Below, piece by piece: positions 34,622-43,453 of a stretch of 64,000 bases of DNA; position 1 is the first letter of the stretch; every line of letters begins with the position of its first letter. The position numbers and the translations under genes were made by a program. The notes below the pieces were generated by a model. The model was not told the DNA's origin. It saw only the letters and a list, made by a program, of their open reading frames with translations, and searched no databases. The DNA comes from Shimia thalassica (lineage in GTDB: Bacteria; Pseudomonadota; Alphaproteobacteria; Rhodobacterales; Rhodobacteraceae): positions 1 through 64,000 of the forward strand of contig NZ_CYTW01000002.1 of assembly GCF_001458215.1 (NCBI RefSeq). Reading direction: 5' to 3'.

Positions 34622-35143
34622 TCAGAGCTTCCCGCTGAGCAATGGCAAATTGCATTGTGTCGCGTACCCCATTGCGCGTTTTATTCCGGGCAAAAGGGCC
34701 GCCCCGTTCATCGCATAACAAATCTCAATCAATCCGGCGTTTCCGAATGCCTGCTGAACCCCTGCGCGCGCTTCAGGGGCGTCTTCGCGGTTCAAGACCA
34801 CAGCGTCTGCGAGCCGTGCAACGGCGGAAATTTCCTCGGGAAGTTCAGTATAGTCTTTCAATAGCAAAGCCTTGATCAACTTTGGGTCGATGCCAGATGC
34901 CTTGGCCAGGTTCGCCTCGGCCTCAATTCACGTCCCACAATCTGCAGCAGCTGCGCCACGTATTCTGGCAGCGTGATAGGCAAGGGGCGGGACATTCTTG
35001 TTCGGATCGAGAAAGCCGAAAATCTTTCCGTAGCGGGACATCAGTCCAAAGTCCGTTTTCGCAATCTGGTGCGCATAATCGAGTTCGACACCGATACGTT
35101 TTTCCGCCCTGTTTACCAGATGGCGTGCGATAGATTTTAGCAT
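34622..35143 (-). CDS. Carboxymuconolactone-decarboxylase/AhpD-like protein with in-frame TGA (Sec candidate or nonsense mutant)
   Basis: A single open frame of 173 codons if the TGA at 34928-34930 (codon 72) is read through. GGGAGG sits six bases before the ATG. The N-terminal part ends RGAAAADCGT; the part after TGA continues IEAEANLAKASGID and ends NLPLLSGKL, and both halves match one CMD-family protein without frameshift. TGA replaces the second Cys of the expected CxxC redox motif (C69-G-T-x72). TGC to TGA is one base change, so a new nonsense mutation is possible. An exact Cys-to-TGA position in a redox motif is also the classical sign of selenocysteine, and AhpD-like selenoproteins are, to my recollection, known in marine bacteria. 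A hairpin follows the TGA at 34904-34922. If translated only to the TGA, the product would be 71 aa and inactive. Confidence 0.6.
34904..34922 (-). other. Hairpin just downstream of the in-frame TGA (SECIS-like?)
   Basis: On the minus strand GGCC-(G)-AGG pairs with CCT-GGCC around the tetraloop CGAA: seven pairs with one bulged G. The loop begins 13 nt after the TGA and has G as its second base. Bacterial SECIS elements usually need the loop about 16-37 nt away, so the distance is short. It supports a selenocysteine reading only weakly. Confidence 0.25.
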
Positions 35144-35360
35144 CCTGATCCTCCCTAGGTTCAAAGCAGGCTGACGCGCCCGTCCGGGAAAAGGAAGGGC
35201 TGTGGAGACATAGCCGGCATGCGCTCACGACATGCAGTCAACCATGGCCAATGCGGAATGCCAACTTGGGTGCCTGCCGCAGCATGTATGCCTAAGGGCA
35301 GGCCCCTTTGCACGGATGGATACCTTGCCATAAGGTTCCCTTCAAAGGACGAGGGCAAAC

Positions 35361-35840
35361 ATGGAATTTTGCAACTATTTCCCGCCCGGGGCGCTCGGGG
35401 ATATCATTGGTCTGCATAGTCGATACTATGCTTCGTCATGGGGCTTTGGCACGTTTTTCGAGGCAAAGGTCGCACGTGAGCTGGCCGGTTTTGCGGATCG
35501 GGCATCCGGGACCGATCTGATTCTGATCGCCCATGACGCGGGTGTGGTCAAAGCGTCATTGATACTGGACCTCAATGATCCCCAATCCGGTGCGCGCGGG
35601 GCCCATCTGAGATGGTTCATTTGTTCGCAGGACTGTCGCGGCACAGGCGTTGGTCGCAGCTTTATGGCGCGCGCCGTCGCGCATGCCGAGCAGCACAGCG
35701 GTGGCCGCATGTGGTTGACGACCTTTGCGGGGCTGCATTCCGCGCGCCACCTTTACGAGAATTTTGGTTTCACACTTGCGGTCGAAGCCCAAGGGGACGC
35801 GTGGGGAACCACGGTGACCGAGCAGGAATTTCGCCGGTAA
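35361..35840 (+). CDS. GNAT-family N-acetyltransferase
   Basis: A 159-aa acetyl-CoA-dependent acetyltransferase. The acetyl-CoA loop is in CRGTGVGRSFMARAVAHAE (Q/R-x-x-G-x-G/A type) and the C-terminal SARHLYENFGF is the usual GNAT helix-strand end. It starts ATGGAATTTTGC; the ribosome site GAGGGCAA is acceptable. Similar domains occur fused to or beside MarR regulators, but no such partner is here. The substrate is unknown. Confidence 0.82.
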   Translation: MEFCNYFPPGALGDIIGLHSRYYASSWGFGTFFEAKVARELAGFADRASGTDLILIAHDAGVVKASLILDLNDPQSGARGAHLRWFICSQDCRGTGVGRSFMARAVAHAEQHSGGRMWLTTFAGLHSARHLYENFGFTLAVEAQGDAWGTTVTEQEFRR

Positions 35841-35884
35841 ACCGCGCTGGCGCCTTTCCGTTTATCGAGGCAACCCCGTTCCAG

Positions 35885-36547
35885 TCAGGTGCAGGCCTTG
35901 AGTGCCGCAACATCGCCCGCTTCGATCAGCGCGAGGTGCCGCGCGATCTTTTCAGGGGGCCAGTGCCACCATGCGATGTCTAAAAGCGTCTCGATCTCGG
36001 CAGGCGTGAACCGCATGCGAATGACCGTCGCCGGATTGCCGGACACGATGGCATAGTCGGGTATTTTGCCGCGTACGACGGCCCTTGCCGCAACGATCAC
36101 ACCGCACCCCAGTTCCGCACCCGGCATCAAAACCGCCTCTCGCCCAATCCAGCAGTCATGGCCGACTATCGTGTCCTTGCCTCGCGGAAGGCTGGCACGA
36201 AATGTGCCCATCCTGTCAGGATCAAACACCGCGAAAGGGAAGGTTGAAATGCCGTCCATCGGATGGTTGGCCGTGGCCGTGATGATCTGAACACCTTCTG
36301 CAATCTGGCAGAACCGGCCAATGCTCAGATGCTCGGGGGCACCGGCGAACAAATAGGGCGCCAGCGCGCTGGCATAATCCTCTGGCAACGTGCGGTCGTT
36401 GTAATAGGTCCAGTCCCCCACATCGATATTGGGGTGGTCTATCACGGCCGACAGAAACACGGTTGCAGGATCGTGCGAGCCATCGGGGAAAACCAACGGG
36501 TTTCTGGTCTTTGGGTCTGGCAATTTGGCAAAGGTTTTCTCAACCAT
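35885..36547 (-). CDS. CatB-like xenobiotic O-acetyltransferase (hexapeptide repeat)
   Basis: A 220-aa left-handed beta-helix acetyltransferase. Hexapeptide repeats run through LSIGRFCQIAEGVQIITAT and DTIVGHDCWIGREAVLMPGAELGCGVIV (broken into repeats), and the active-site His is in ATANHPMDG, as in CatB and Vat enzymes that acetylate chloramphenicol or streptogramins. Chromosomal copies in marine bacteria need not confer resistance. The ATG at 36547 is preferred; an upstream start would add 32 residues without the family pattern. Confidence 0.85.
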   Translation of the reverse strand: MVEKTFAKLPDPKTRNPLVFPDGSHDPATVFLSAVIDHPNIDVGDWTYYNDRTLPEDYASALAPYLFAGAPEHLSIGRFCQIAEGVQIITATANHPMDGISTFPFAVFDPDRMGTFRASLPRGKDTIVGHDCWIGREAVLMPGAELGCGVIVAARAVVRGKIPDYAIVSGNPATVIRMRFTPAEIETLLDIAWWHWPPEKIARHLALIEAGDVAALKACT

Positions 36548-36711
36548 GGCCCGCTCCGTATCTGAAAATCTGCGCGCCCGCCGGCCGCCAACATGGCAAG
36601 GCACAGGATCTTGGCGCATTCGAACAGACCCTAGCAGATGCAACGGGATGTGACAGACCCTGCGATAACAAAACGGGCGTCGCCCGGCCGCTGGGGGACG
36701 GAGGGTTTGCC

Positions 36712-37992
36712 TTAGTGCATATTGAGAACAGGTGTTGAAATGCTCAGCACTGGCCGTCGCAGTTTGAGTGTGCGGCGGGCTTCTTCTTCGTGTCCTAGCT
36801 TCATCAACACGTTGACATAGGCCAGCTCGATCAGATCACGCTGGGCACGGCTTCCGCCAAGGCGTTCTGTCGTTGCCATCACCTCTGACAAATGTTCAAG
36901 CGCACCAGACCAGTTCTGGCGCGCGATATCGCCCCATCCCTTGGCCACAGGGCGCACAAGGTCCCCCGCATATCCCTTGGCCGTGTCTGCGATATAGGCA
37001 AGGCGTTCGCCGTCCCCCGCCATCGCGTGGCACAGGGCGGCGTGCATATCTGCAAAACTCTGTCCCGTTTCGGGAAAGAAACGGGCAGCATAGGCACTGA
37101 GATCCTGCCAGGATTGGGGGTCAACCGTCATCCCCGCAATTTCGGCCCGATACAAAATCGCCGCCGTATCGGTAAGGACATTGATCGGCAGGCTCGAGGA
37201 ACTTCCCGGTTTGACCCCGTTGTTCACAGCCTGCCACATAGCGGCTTCGTCGCCGTCATGAAGCGCCCAAAGCGCCATATGCCAGCTGATATGCCCGTAC
37301 AAAACGGACCGGCTGTCATAATCCGTAATCCAGTCACTCAGGTACTCTCGACCGGCAGCGATGTCGCCTGCTTCGTATTGTTCATGCGCCCGAAAATGTG
37401 CCGCGTTTGCATTGCGTGGATTAAGCGCCAGCGATCTGTCCATCAATGCCCGCGACGCTGCGATCTGTCCGGTTTCACACAAGGACAGGGCATGCATCGA
37501 CATCATCCACCAATCGCCCTCGTAATGCGGAATCAAGGCTTCGGTATAGGCCAGCAGTTCGGCTTCTCTGCCAACCTCTCCGGAAAACCCGATCAATCCA
37601 AACACGTTGGTACATAGCTGTGCCGCCATCGCGTCGCGCGGGTGATCCCTGACAAGGGCGCGCACGGTGCTGCGGGCCCCTTTGGGGTTGCCTTGGAACA
37701 GCGCTGCGAAGGCGGCGACATGGGTTTGTTCCCGGTCGTTGGCGGATGCCACCAGTGTTTCGGCACGTGTGATGGCGGCCTTGGCCTCCGGCATTCGCCC
37801 TTCCATCATCAAGGCTCGGGCAAGCGCGGCATGGCCCAGTGCAAAGTCGGGATCAGCCGCAACCGCGGCCGCGAACGCAGCGCCCGCACCAAAGTCCGCC
37901 CCAAGGAAAAGCTGCACACCCCGATCATAGTGATCGCGGGCGTCCGCACTGTTTGTCGAGATGGAATTCCCATAGTCGTCGCAAAGTGTCAT
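36712..37992 (-). CDS. Tetratricopeptide-repeat protein
   Basis: A 426-aa soluble protein made of helical pairs. TPR-like units are seen in ARDHYDRGVQLFLGADF, DFALGHAALARALMMEG, RNANAAHFRAHEQYEAGD and later. No catalytic motif or export signal is evident. Related Rhodobacterales proteins are annotated only as TPR proteins. I place the start at the ATG at 37992 because AAAGG is nine bases upstream; an ATG at 38001 directly abuts that site. It is transcribed in the same direction as the Stealth gene behind it. The role is unknown. Confidence 0.75.
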   Translation of the reverse strand: MTLCDDYGNSISTNSADARDHYDRGVQLFLGADFGAGAAFAAAVAADPDFALGHAALARALMMEGRMPEAKAAITRAETLVASANDREQTHVAAFAALFQGNPKGARSTVRALVRDHPRDAMAAQLCTNVFGLIGFSGEVGREAELLAYTEALIPHYEGDWWMMSMHALSLCETGQIAASRALMDRSLALNPRNANAAHFRAHEQYEAGDIAAGREYLSDWITDYDSRSVLYGHISWHMALWALHDGDEAAMWQAVNNGVKPGSSSSLPINVLTDTAAILYRAEIAGMTVDPQSWQDLSAYAARFFPETGQSFADMHAALCHAMAGDGERLAYIADTAKGYAGDLVRPVAKGWGDIARQNWSGALEHLSEVMATTERLGGSRAQRDLIELAYVNVLMKLGHEEEARRTLKLRRPVLSISTPVLNMH

Positions 37993-38122
37993 AGCGTTCA
38001 TCCTTTTGTCTGGATCAAACCTAAGGGCAATGGCCCTGACAGCCTAACACTTGTTGAAAATGCGACTTCAGGCGAGACGGCGGGTGAGGGGGCGTCACGA
38101 CGGGCAATACTTGTCTGAGCCC

Positions 38123-39121
38123 TTATGGGGTAGGGGTCCGAAATCCACCAATGGCGCGTTCCAGCCATGTACGCGCCTCGGGCACGACCTGTTCAAGCTG
38201 GGGTAAATCATTGACACAAAGAAACTTTATCTCGGGCGCAAAAACGCTGTCGAGCAAGGCTTCTGTTTCCGACGCTGGATGTCCAACACCCTGACCGCTT
38301 TTGATGTGAAGGTGCTCGACACATGTTCGAAGCGTCGCGCCATCCGTCGCAATGCAGGCGTGGTTGTGCAGCGCTTGAGGCAGGAACTGGCTCAGATCCC
38401 TAAAGCGATGACCGATGTTGTCGACAAACGCCTCTTTGTGTTGCTCGAACAGTTGCGCCATGACCGAGCGGCGCAAGGGATGAACCACATGCGCAGACGA
38501 AAACAGCCGTGTCGCATCAAATCCGGCAAGGCTGGCGGCGTTCAACTGCATAAAGTGGTTGAACTTCGCAGGGTCATTGCGCGTGTCTTCTCCATGCAGA
38601 GCGTCGGCGTAATTCACCCATTTTCCTCGCAACACGGGCGCAGACCCGTCAAACACGTCTTCGGGATCAAGGCGCGCGGTTAGAAACACATCGTCGTTGA
38701 AATACAAAAACCGCTCGGCAAGCCCGTCAATCCTCCAGAGCATGCTTTCGATCGTCAAAGAATTGAACGTCGGCAAAACACTGGCAAATTCGCCAAAGAT
38801 ATCTGTGTGAAACACAAACTCGACTTTTGCTTTGATCGCTTCGGACAGCCCATCCAGATCAGGCGTCTCTGTGTCGACCACGATCCAGATTTTCCTGATC
38901 CAGCTGGCGTGATTGTCAATGGATTGCAGGCAATAGGTGATTTCATCATTGCACGCCCACCGGTGCGGGTTTATCGCGTTCTCGTGCAGTGGGCTTGGCG
39001 TGACGGCCATATACTCAAGACGCGCCGCAAGATGGGCCTCTGACGCGCCGTCCACCCACGTGATTACAGCATCGATTGGTGCGGTCTGGTCTTCTTGTGT
39101 GGTGGATAACTCGTCTTGCAT
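38123..39121 (-). CDS. Stealth-family sugar-phosphate transferase
   Basis: A 332-aa protein of the Stealth family, whose bacterial members transfer hexose-1-phosphate to build phosphodiester-linked capsules. Conserved regions in order: CR1 IDAVITWVDG, CR2 CNDEITYCLQSI with WIRKIWIVVD, CR3 RFLYFNDDVFLT and CR4 near FLCVND. All four are recognisable, so it is probably active. The ATG at 39121 is chosen over the TTG at 39142; ribosome sites are weak. No other capsule gene adjoins it, apart from the acyltransferase at 33288 and the glycosyltransferase at 48439. Confidence 0.88.
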   Translation of the reverse strand: MQDELSTTQEDQTAPIDAVITWVDGASEAHLAARLEYMAVTPSPLHENAINPHRWACNDEITYCLQSIDNHASWIRKIWIVVDTETPDLDGLSEAIKAKVEFVFHTDIFGEFASVLPTFNSLTIESMLWRIDGLAERFLYFNDDVFLTARLDPEDVFDGSAPVLRGKWVNYADALHGEDTRNDPAKFNHFMQLNAASLAGFDATRLFSSAHVVHPLRRSVMAQLFEQHKEAFVDNIGHRFRDLSQFLPQALHNHACIATDGATLRTCVEHLHIKSGQGVGHPASETEALLDSVFAPEIKFLCVNDLPQLEQVVPEARTWLERAIGGFRTPTP

Positions 39122-39215
39122 GACTAACTCGTGCGGTCCCAATCGATGTCTTTCTGCGCCGTTCTTTGGGAGATAGTCTTGAGCGTGCCAAAGTCGCGTT
39201 CTTTTTTGCGCTGGG

Positions 39216-39662
39216 CTATTTCACGGTTTCCATAACGGCAAACGAGTTGGTCTGATGGATGCCGGGCAGCTTGTTTATCTTTTCACCAAGGACATGCCGG
39301 AAGTGGGCGATGTCTTTCGTGCGAACGGTCAGCAAATAGTCAAACGACCCCGCCAGCATCAAACAGCTTTCCACTTCCGGAACGCTGTTCACGGCATCAT
39401 TGAAGGCATCAAGCGAATTGTTGCCTGCGGTCGCGGCAAGCGAAACTTGCACCACGGTCAGGTGCCCCAACCCCAGCTTTTCCATGTTCAAAATGGCGCG
39501 ATAGCCGCTTATGTACCCGGATCGTTCAAGCCGTTTGACCCGTTCTGAACAGGGCGTGTTGGTCAGATTGACGCGTGCGGCAAGTTCGACAATGGACAAT
39601 CTTCCGTTTATTTCGAGCTCTTCCAAAATGCGTTGATCGATTCTGTCTAATTCTCTGCTCAT
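39216..39662 (-). CDS. Lrp/AsnC-family transcriptional regulator
   Basis: A 148-aa regulator with an N-terminal helix-turn-helix (RLSIVELAARVNLTNTPCSERVKRLE, split by turns) and a C-terminal RAM ligand domain (VPEVESCLMLAGSFDYLLTV). Proteins of this type sense amino acids. It is divergent from a universal stress gene and an alanine/glycine symporter gene, which it plausibly regulates in response to the transported amino acid. Confidence 0.92.
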   Translation of the reverse strand: MSRELDRIDQRILEELEINGRLSIVELAARVNLTNTPCSERVKRLERSGYISGYRAILNMEKLGLGHLTVVQVSLAATAGNNSLDAFNDAVNSVPEVESCLMLAGSFDYLLTVRTKDIAHFRHVLGEKINKLPGIHQTNSFAVMETVK

Positions 39663-39856
39663 TGGGGAAAATGCCTTTCAAAGGGCTAATGTATGCGAAT
39701 TTTTCCTGTAATATCTCCAAAAAAATGCGCCATGTCTAGTGATTATCACCAATACTAAGGGCGAGAAAAGTTGACCACATTCCCCTTGGTCAACTTTCTC
39801 TTATCGGGGGCATCGCCCTCCAAATCGGAAAAGTACGACCCAACACGGAGGACAAA

Positions 39857-40294
39857 ATGACAGTTAAAATTGTTATTGGACTTGACGGGACAGACACTGG
39901 TGAACGCGCGCTCACATTTGCAAAGGACCTGGCTTCCAGGATTGATGCATGTGAGTTGCTTGTCATTTATGTCATCGAATGGTCCCCATTCACTTTCCAG
40001 ACCGCAGAAGAAAACGCGAAACGCCATGTGCGTCGGGAAGAAGAAATTGAACTTGCAACAAAACGTATCGTCGAACCTGCTGTCGCAGCTTTGAAAGAGG
40101 CCGGTTACAGCGCAAGCGGTCTTGTGCGCCACGGCGATGTTGCTGAAACACTGAACAAGCTGACGGTCGAAAACGGAGGATCCCAGATCATCGTCGGCCG
40201 TGCGTCTTCGGACGGATTTTCCAAGCGCATTTTCGGCAGTTCCACCCAAAACCTTGTGATGCACGCAGACGTGCCTGTCACGGTCGTCGGATAG
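39857..40294 (+). CDS. Universal stress protein (UspA family)
   Basis: A 145-aa Usp-fold protein. VIGLDGTDTGERAL is the first strand-helix, and the ATP-binding pattern G-x2-G-x9-G-S appears as VGRASSDGFSKRIFGSSTQN, with the ending HADVPVTVVG. The ATP site looks intact apart from a Ser in place of one Gly. GGAGG precedes the ATG. It lies 9 bp before the symporter gene and is likely co-transcribed with it. Confidence 0.9.
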   Translation: MTVKIVIGLDGTDTGERALTFAKDLASRIDACELLVIYVIEWSPFTFQTAEENAKRHVRREEEIELATKRIVEPAVAALKEAGYSASGLVRHGDVAETLNKLTVENGGSQIIVGRASSDGFSKRIFGSSTQNLVMHADVPVTVVG

Positions 40295-40303
40295 GATCGC
40301 ATC

Positions 40304-41857
40304 ATGAAAAATTTGTCTAAAATTTCCCTGCTGGCGACTTTGTCCGCTCTCGTTTCAAGCCCGCTTGCCGCCCAAGAGGCGATGGGCATTGACGAAAAAG
40401 TCAATCAGGTTTTTGCAAACCTGACCGGTCCGTTTGTTGGCCTGATCTTTGCGCCTTTTCCCGGAACAAGCTTTCCTTGGATTGTGATGTGGCTGGTGAT
40501 CGCGGCGACGATCTTTACCCTGTATTTCGGTTTTGTTCAGTTCCGCTTTTTCAAGCACTCGATCCAGCTTGTTAAAGGGGATTTCTCCGATCCCAGTGAC
40601 GCAGGCGAGGTCAGTCACTTTCAGGCGCTGGCAACGGCTCTTTCGGGCACGGTTGGTCTTGGTAACATTGCGGGTGTGGCTGTTGCTGTCGGGATCGGTG
40701 GTCCGGGCGCGACGTTCTGGATGATCCTTGCAGGTCTTCTGGGCATGGCGTCCAAGTTCACGGAATGTACGCTTGGCGTGAAATATCGCAACGAATACCC
40801 CGACGGCACCGTCTCTGGTGGTCCGATGTACTACATCTCCAAAGGGTTTAACGAACTGGGTCTTCCCGGCGGTAAAATCCTTGCCGTGCTGTTCTCGGTG
40901 TTCTGTATTCTGGGTGCGCTTGGCGGCGGAAACATGTTCCAGGCCAATCAGGCACATGCGCAGATTTCGGGAATCGTGGGCGATTATCCGGGCTGGATCA
41001 CAGGCATCATCTTTGCGGGCGTCGTTTTCGCAGTGATCGTCGGTGGTATCAAATCCATCGCGAACGTGACCGAAAAAGTCGTCCCCTTCATGGGCATCCT
41101 CTATGTTGGTGCGGCGTTGATCATCCTGTTGGTGAACTATGACCAAATCGGCTGGGCCTTCGGTCAGATCTTTGCCGGTGCCTTTACAGGCCTTGGTGTT
41201 GCTGGCGGTATGGTCGGGGCTCTGATTCAGGGCTTCAAACGGGCGGCCTTCTCGAACGAAGCGGGCGTTGGCTCTGCTGCGATTGCGCACTCTGCGGTGA
41301 AAACCAAAGAGCCGATCACAGAAGGCTTTGTGTCGCTGCTCGAGCCACTGATTGATACCGTGGTAATCTGTACGATGACCGCATTGGTGATCGTCATTTC
41401 GCAACAGCTGATCATTGACCCTGCAACTGGCAACTACATGCTGAACGAAGCAGGCTCGGCAATTGCGACTGTTGATGGCAACTCGGGCGTGTCTCTGACA
41501 TCTGCGGCGTTTGCATCGGGCATCAGCTGGTTCCCTTATGTGCTTGCTATTGCGGTTGTGCTGTTCGCGTTCTCGACAATGATCTCTTGGAGCTATTACG
41601 GCTTGAAGGCTTGGACCTATCTGTTCGGCGAGGGCAAAACCTCGGAACTCGTGTTCAAGATTATCTTCTGTATCTTCATCGTGATCGGTGCCGCAGCCAG
41701 CCTTGGTCCGGTTATCGACTTCTCGGATGCTGCAATCTTTGCGATGGCTGTTGTGAACATCTTCTGCCTCTACTTCCTGATGAAGCTGGTGAAGAAAGAA
41801 CTTCAGTCTTACGCGGCGCGTTTGCAAAGCGGTGAGATCAAGAAGTTCACCCACTAA
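40304..41857 (+). CDS. Alanine/glycine:cation symporter (AGCS family)
   Basis: A 517-aa sodium-coupled amino-acid importer of the inner membrane with about 11 hydrophobic helices. The N-terminal 26 residues look like a signal segment (LLATLSALVSSPLAA). Family hallmarks are the GTVGLGNIAGVAVAVGIGGPG block (about residue 115) and KRAAFSNEAGVGSAAIAH. It is downstream of usp and opposite an Lrp regulator. A strong hairpin terminator follows the stop. Confidence 0.94.
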   Translation: MKNLSKISLLATLSALVSSPLAAQEAMGIDEKVNQVFANLTGPFVGLIFAPFPGTSFPWIVMWLVIAATIFTLYFGFVQFRFFKHSIQLVKGDFSDPSDAGEVSHFQALATALSGTVGLGNIAGVAVAVGIGGPGATFWMILAGLLGMASKFTECTLGVKYRNEYPDGTVSGGPMYYISKGFNELGLPGGKILAVLFSVFCILGALGGGNMFQANQAHAQISGIVGDYPGWITGIIFAGVVFAVIVGGIKSIANVTEKVVPFMGILYVGAALIILLVNYDQIGWAFGQIFAGAFTGLGVAGGMVGALIQGFKRAAFSNEAGVGSAAIAHSAVKTKEPITEGFVSLLEPLIDTVVICTMTALVIVISQQLIIDPATGNYMLNEAGSAIATVDGNSGVSLTSAAFASGISWFPYVLAIAVVLFAFSTMISWSYYGLKAWTYLFGEGKTSELVFKIIFCIFIVIGAAASLGPVIDFSDAAIFAMAVVNIFCLYFLMKLVKKELQSYAARLQSGEIKKFTH

Positions 41858-41863
41858 AAACCG

Positions 41864-41899
41864 GCTCCGACGCAACTGGCTTGCGTCGGAGCATTTTCT
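41864..41899 (+). terminator. Rho-independent terminator after the symporter
   Basis: GCTCCGACGCAA and TTGCGTCGGAGC form a perfect 12-bp stem around a 5-nt loop, followed by ATTTTCT, seven bases after the stop codon. Confidence 0.88.
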
Positions 41900-42038
41900 G
41901 TTTGGGGCCGGTCCACACGGCGCGGCCCCGAAACACCCCCCCGAAATCTCTGACATCGCATTGGCCTTTGACGGTCTCATCCCTTTCATTTTGCTGCGTC
42001 TTCAGCGATTGTGAGACCGAAAACAGAGACGAGGCCCG

Positions 42039-42656
42039 ATGTCTGCACCCCTACTTTTCACAATCCTCAATGTGCTTGGCACCTTCGTCTTTGGTCTTAG
42101 CGGCGCCATGGTCGCGATCCGGCACAGGTTCGATATCTTTGGTATCCTTGTTCTTTCGGTTGCAACCGGTGTGGCCGGTGGCATGACCCGTGATCTGTTG
42201 TTGGGCGCAGCCCCGCCAGAAGCGCTGACAACGTTCTGGCCCATGGCGGTTGCCAGCCTTGCAGGTGTCACCGCGTTCTTTTTCACCTCCGCTATCGAAC
42301 GGTTCAACCGTCCGGTCATGCTTATGGATGCGGTGGGGCTTGGTGTTTTTGCTGTTGCGGGCTGTCGCAAGGCCCTGCAATTCGGGCTTGACCCTCTGGG
42401 GGCGATCCTGTTGGGGATGATCACTGCAATCGGGGGCGGGATCGTGCGCGATATTATGGCCACGGAAACCCCGCGCGTCTTGCACGAAGACGTCTATGCG
42501 CTGGCCGCTTTTGCAGGGGCGGCGACCTATGCCGTGGCGCTTGCTGCGGGTGTGCCGGAAACCGCTGCCGCCTCGGGAGCAGTGTTGCTCGCGGTCAGCC
42601 TGCGACTGGCCAGCGTGCGTCTTGGCTGGAAACTACCGCGCCCGCCACGATCCTAG
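42039..42656 (+). CDS. TRIC-like cation channel (UPF0126/YadS family)
   Basis: A 205-aa membrane protein with a repeated three-helix unit: FGLSGAMVAIRHRFDIFG with GVAGGMTRDLLLG in the first half and FAVAGCRKALQFGL with AIGGGIVRDIMATETP in the second. This internal duplication with paired GG motifs is characteristic of prokaryotic trimeric intracellular cation channels (about 200 aa). Its last four bases overlap the convergent amidase gene. Confidence 0.9.
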   Translation: MSAPLLFTILNVLGTFVFGLSGAMVAIRHRFDIFGILVLSVATGVAGGMTRDLLLGAAPPEALTTFWPMAVASLAGVTAFFFTSAIERFNRPVMLMDAVGLGVFAVAGCRKALQFGLDPLGAILLGMITAIGGGIVRDIMATETPRVLHEDVYALAAFAGAATYAVALAAGVPETAAASGAVLLAVSLRLASVRLGWKLPRPPRS

Positions 42657-43450
42657 GGTTGTGTAACCCAGGGCAATTCCGACCGGTCAACCAGATAAGG
42701 CAGCCGCGCCTGTGCCTTTGCAACGGCGTCTTTCTCAAGGGTGGCTTGCAACAGGTCCGGCGCTGCACCGCCCCTTGCCAGCGCGACCCCATCGGGCGCA
42801 ATGATGCAGCTGCCCCCGTAATAATCGAGGCCGTTCTCGTGCCCGCAATAATTCGCGTAGCAAAGGAAAACCCCGTTTTCAAAGGCGCGCGTGGGCGCAA
42901 CGCATTCGGACACGACGCCCCAGTTTTTCGCCAGCGCGGTCGGGACAACCATAATCTCGGCGCCTTGCAAGGCCGCGTGACGCAGGTTTTCGGGAAACTC
43001 CATGTCATAACAAATCAGGAAAGCCACCGAAAACCCGTTCAGCTGAAACACGTCACAGCGTGACCCCGCCGCGAAATGATCGCCCTCAAATCCGGGGGGC
43101 AACAAAAGCTTGCGATGATGGCCAATGTGGTGCCCGTTTTTGTCGAGACACAGCGCCGCATTATACAGCGTCTCTCCTTGCCGTTCCGCGAACCCGAAAG
43201 CGATGGCGGTGGCATGCGTTTTGGCCAACGCAGCAATCGACGCGGCAAAGGGGCCGTCTCTTGCCTCGGCGCACTGTGAAACGGCCTCTGCAATATGATA
43301 CCCGCATTGAAACAGCTCTGGCAGCACAACAAGGTCAAGAGGCGGCCCTGCGTGATCATCCAAGGTCTGAGACAGCCAATCCAGCCGCGCCGCGGGGCCT
43401 CCGAGATGTGCGGGGCACTGGCCAATGGCCACTTTGAGCGTCGCAGACAT
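42653..43450 (-). CDS. Carbon-nitrogen hydrolase (nitrilase superfamily)
   Basis: A 265-aa amidase-type enzyme. The Glu-Lys-Cys triad is visible: Glu in VVLPELFQCGY, Lys in GHHRKLLLPPG and Cys in FLICYDMEFPE. It hydrolyses an amide, carbamoyl or deaminated glutathione-like bond; the exact substrate is open. It lies four bases after the M24-fold gene on the same strand, so the two are one unit, divergent from a GntR regulator and pxpABC. Several members of this superfamily act on cyclic-amide degradation products. Confidence 0.88.
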   Translation of the reverse strand: MSATLKVAIGQCPAHLGGPAARLDWLSQTLDDHAGPPLDLVVLPELFQCGYHIAEAVSQCAEARDGPFAASIAALAKTHATAIAFGFAERQGETLYNAALCLDKNGHHIGHHRKLLLPPGFEGDHFAAGSRCDVFQLNGFSVAFLICYDMEFPENLRHAALQGAEIMVVPTALAKNWGVVSECVAPTRAFENGVFLCYANYCGHENGLDYYGGSCIIAPDGVALARGGAAPDLLQATLEKDAVAKAQARLPYLVDRSELPWVTQP

Positions 43451-43453
43451 GGC

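Noticed and set aside
34622-35143. Treating the CMD-like gene as a frameshifted pseudogene
   Set aside because: The two halves are in the same frame (start positions differ by a multiple of three) and the only interruption is a single TGA, so a frameshift is excluded. A nonsense mutation remains possible and is stated as the alternative.
40355-41989. A 544-codon open frame antisense to the alanine/glycine symporter
   Set aside because: It is Arg/His-rich low-complexity translation with no family motif, while the opposite strand encodes a complete AGCS protein with clear hallmarks. It is a by-product of biased third positions.
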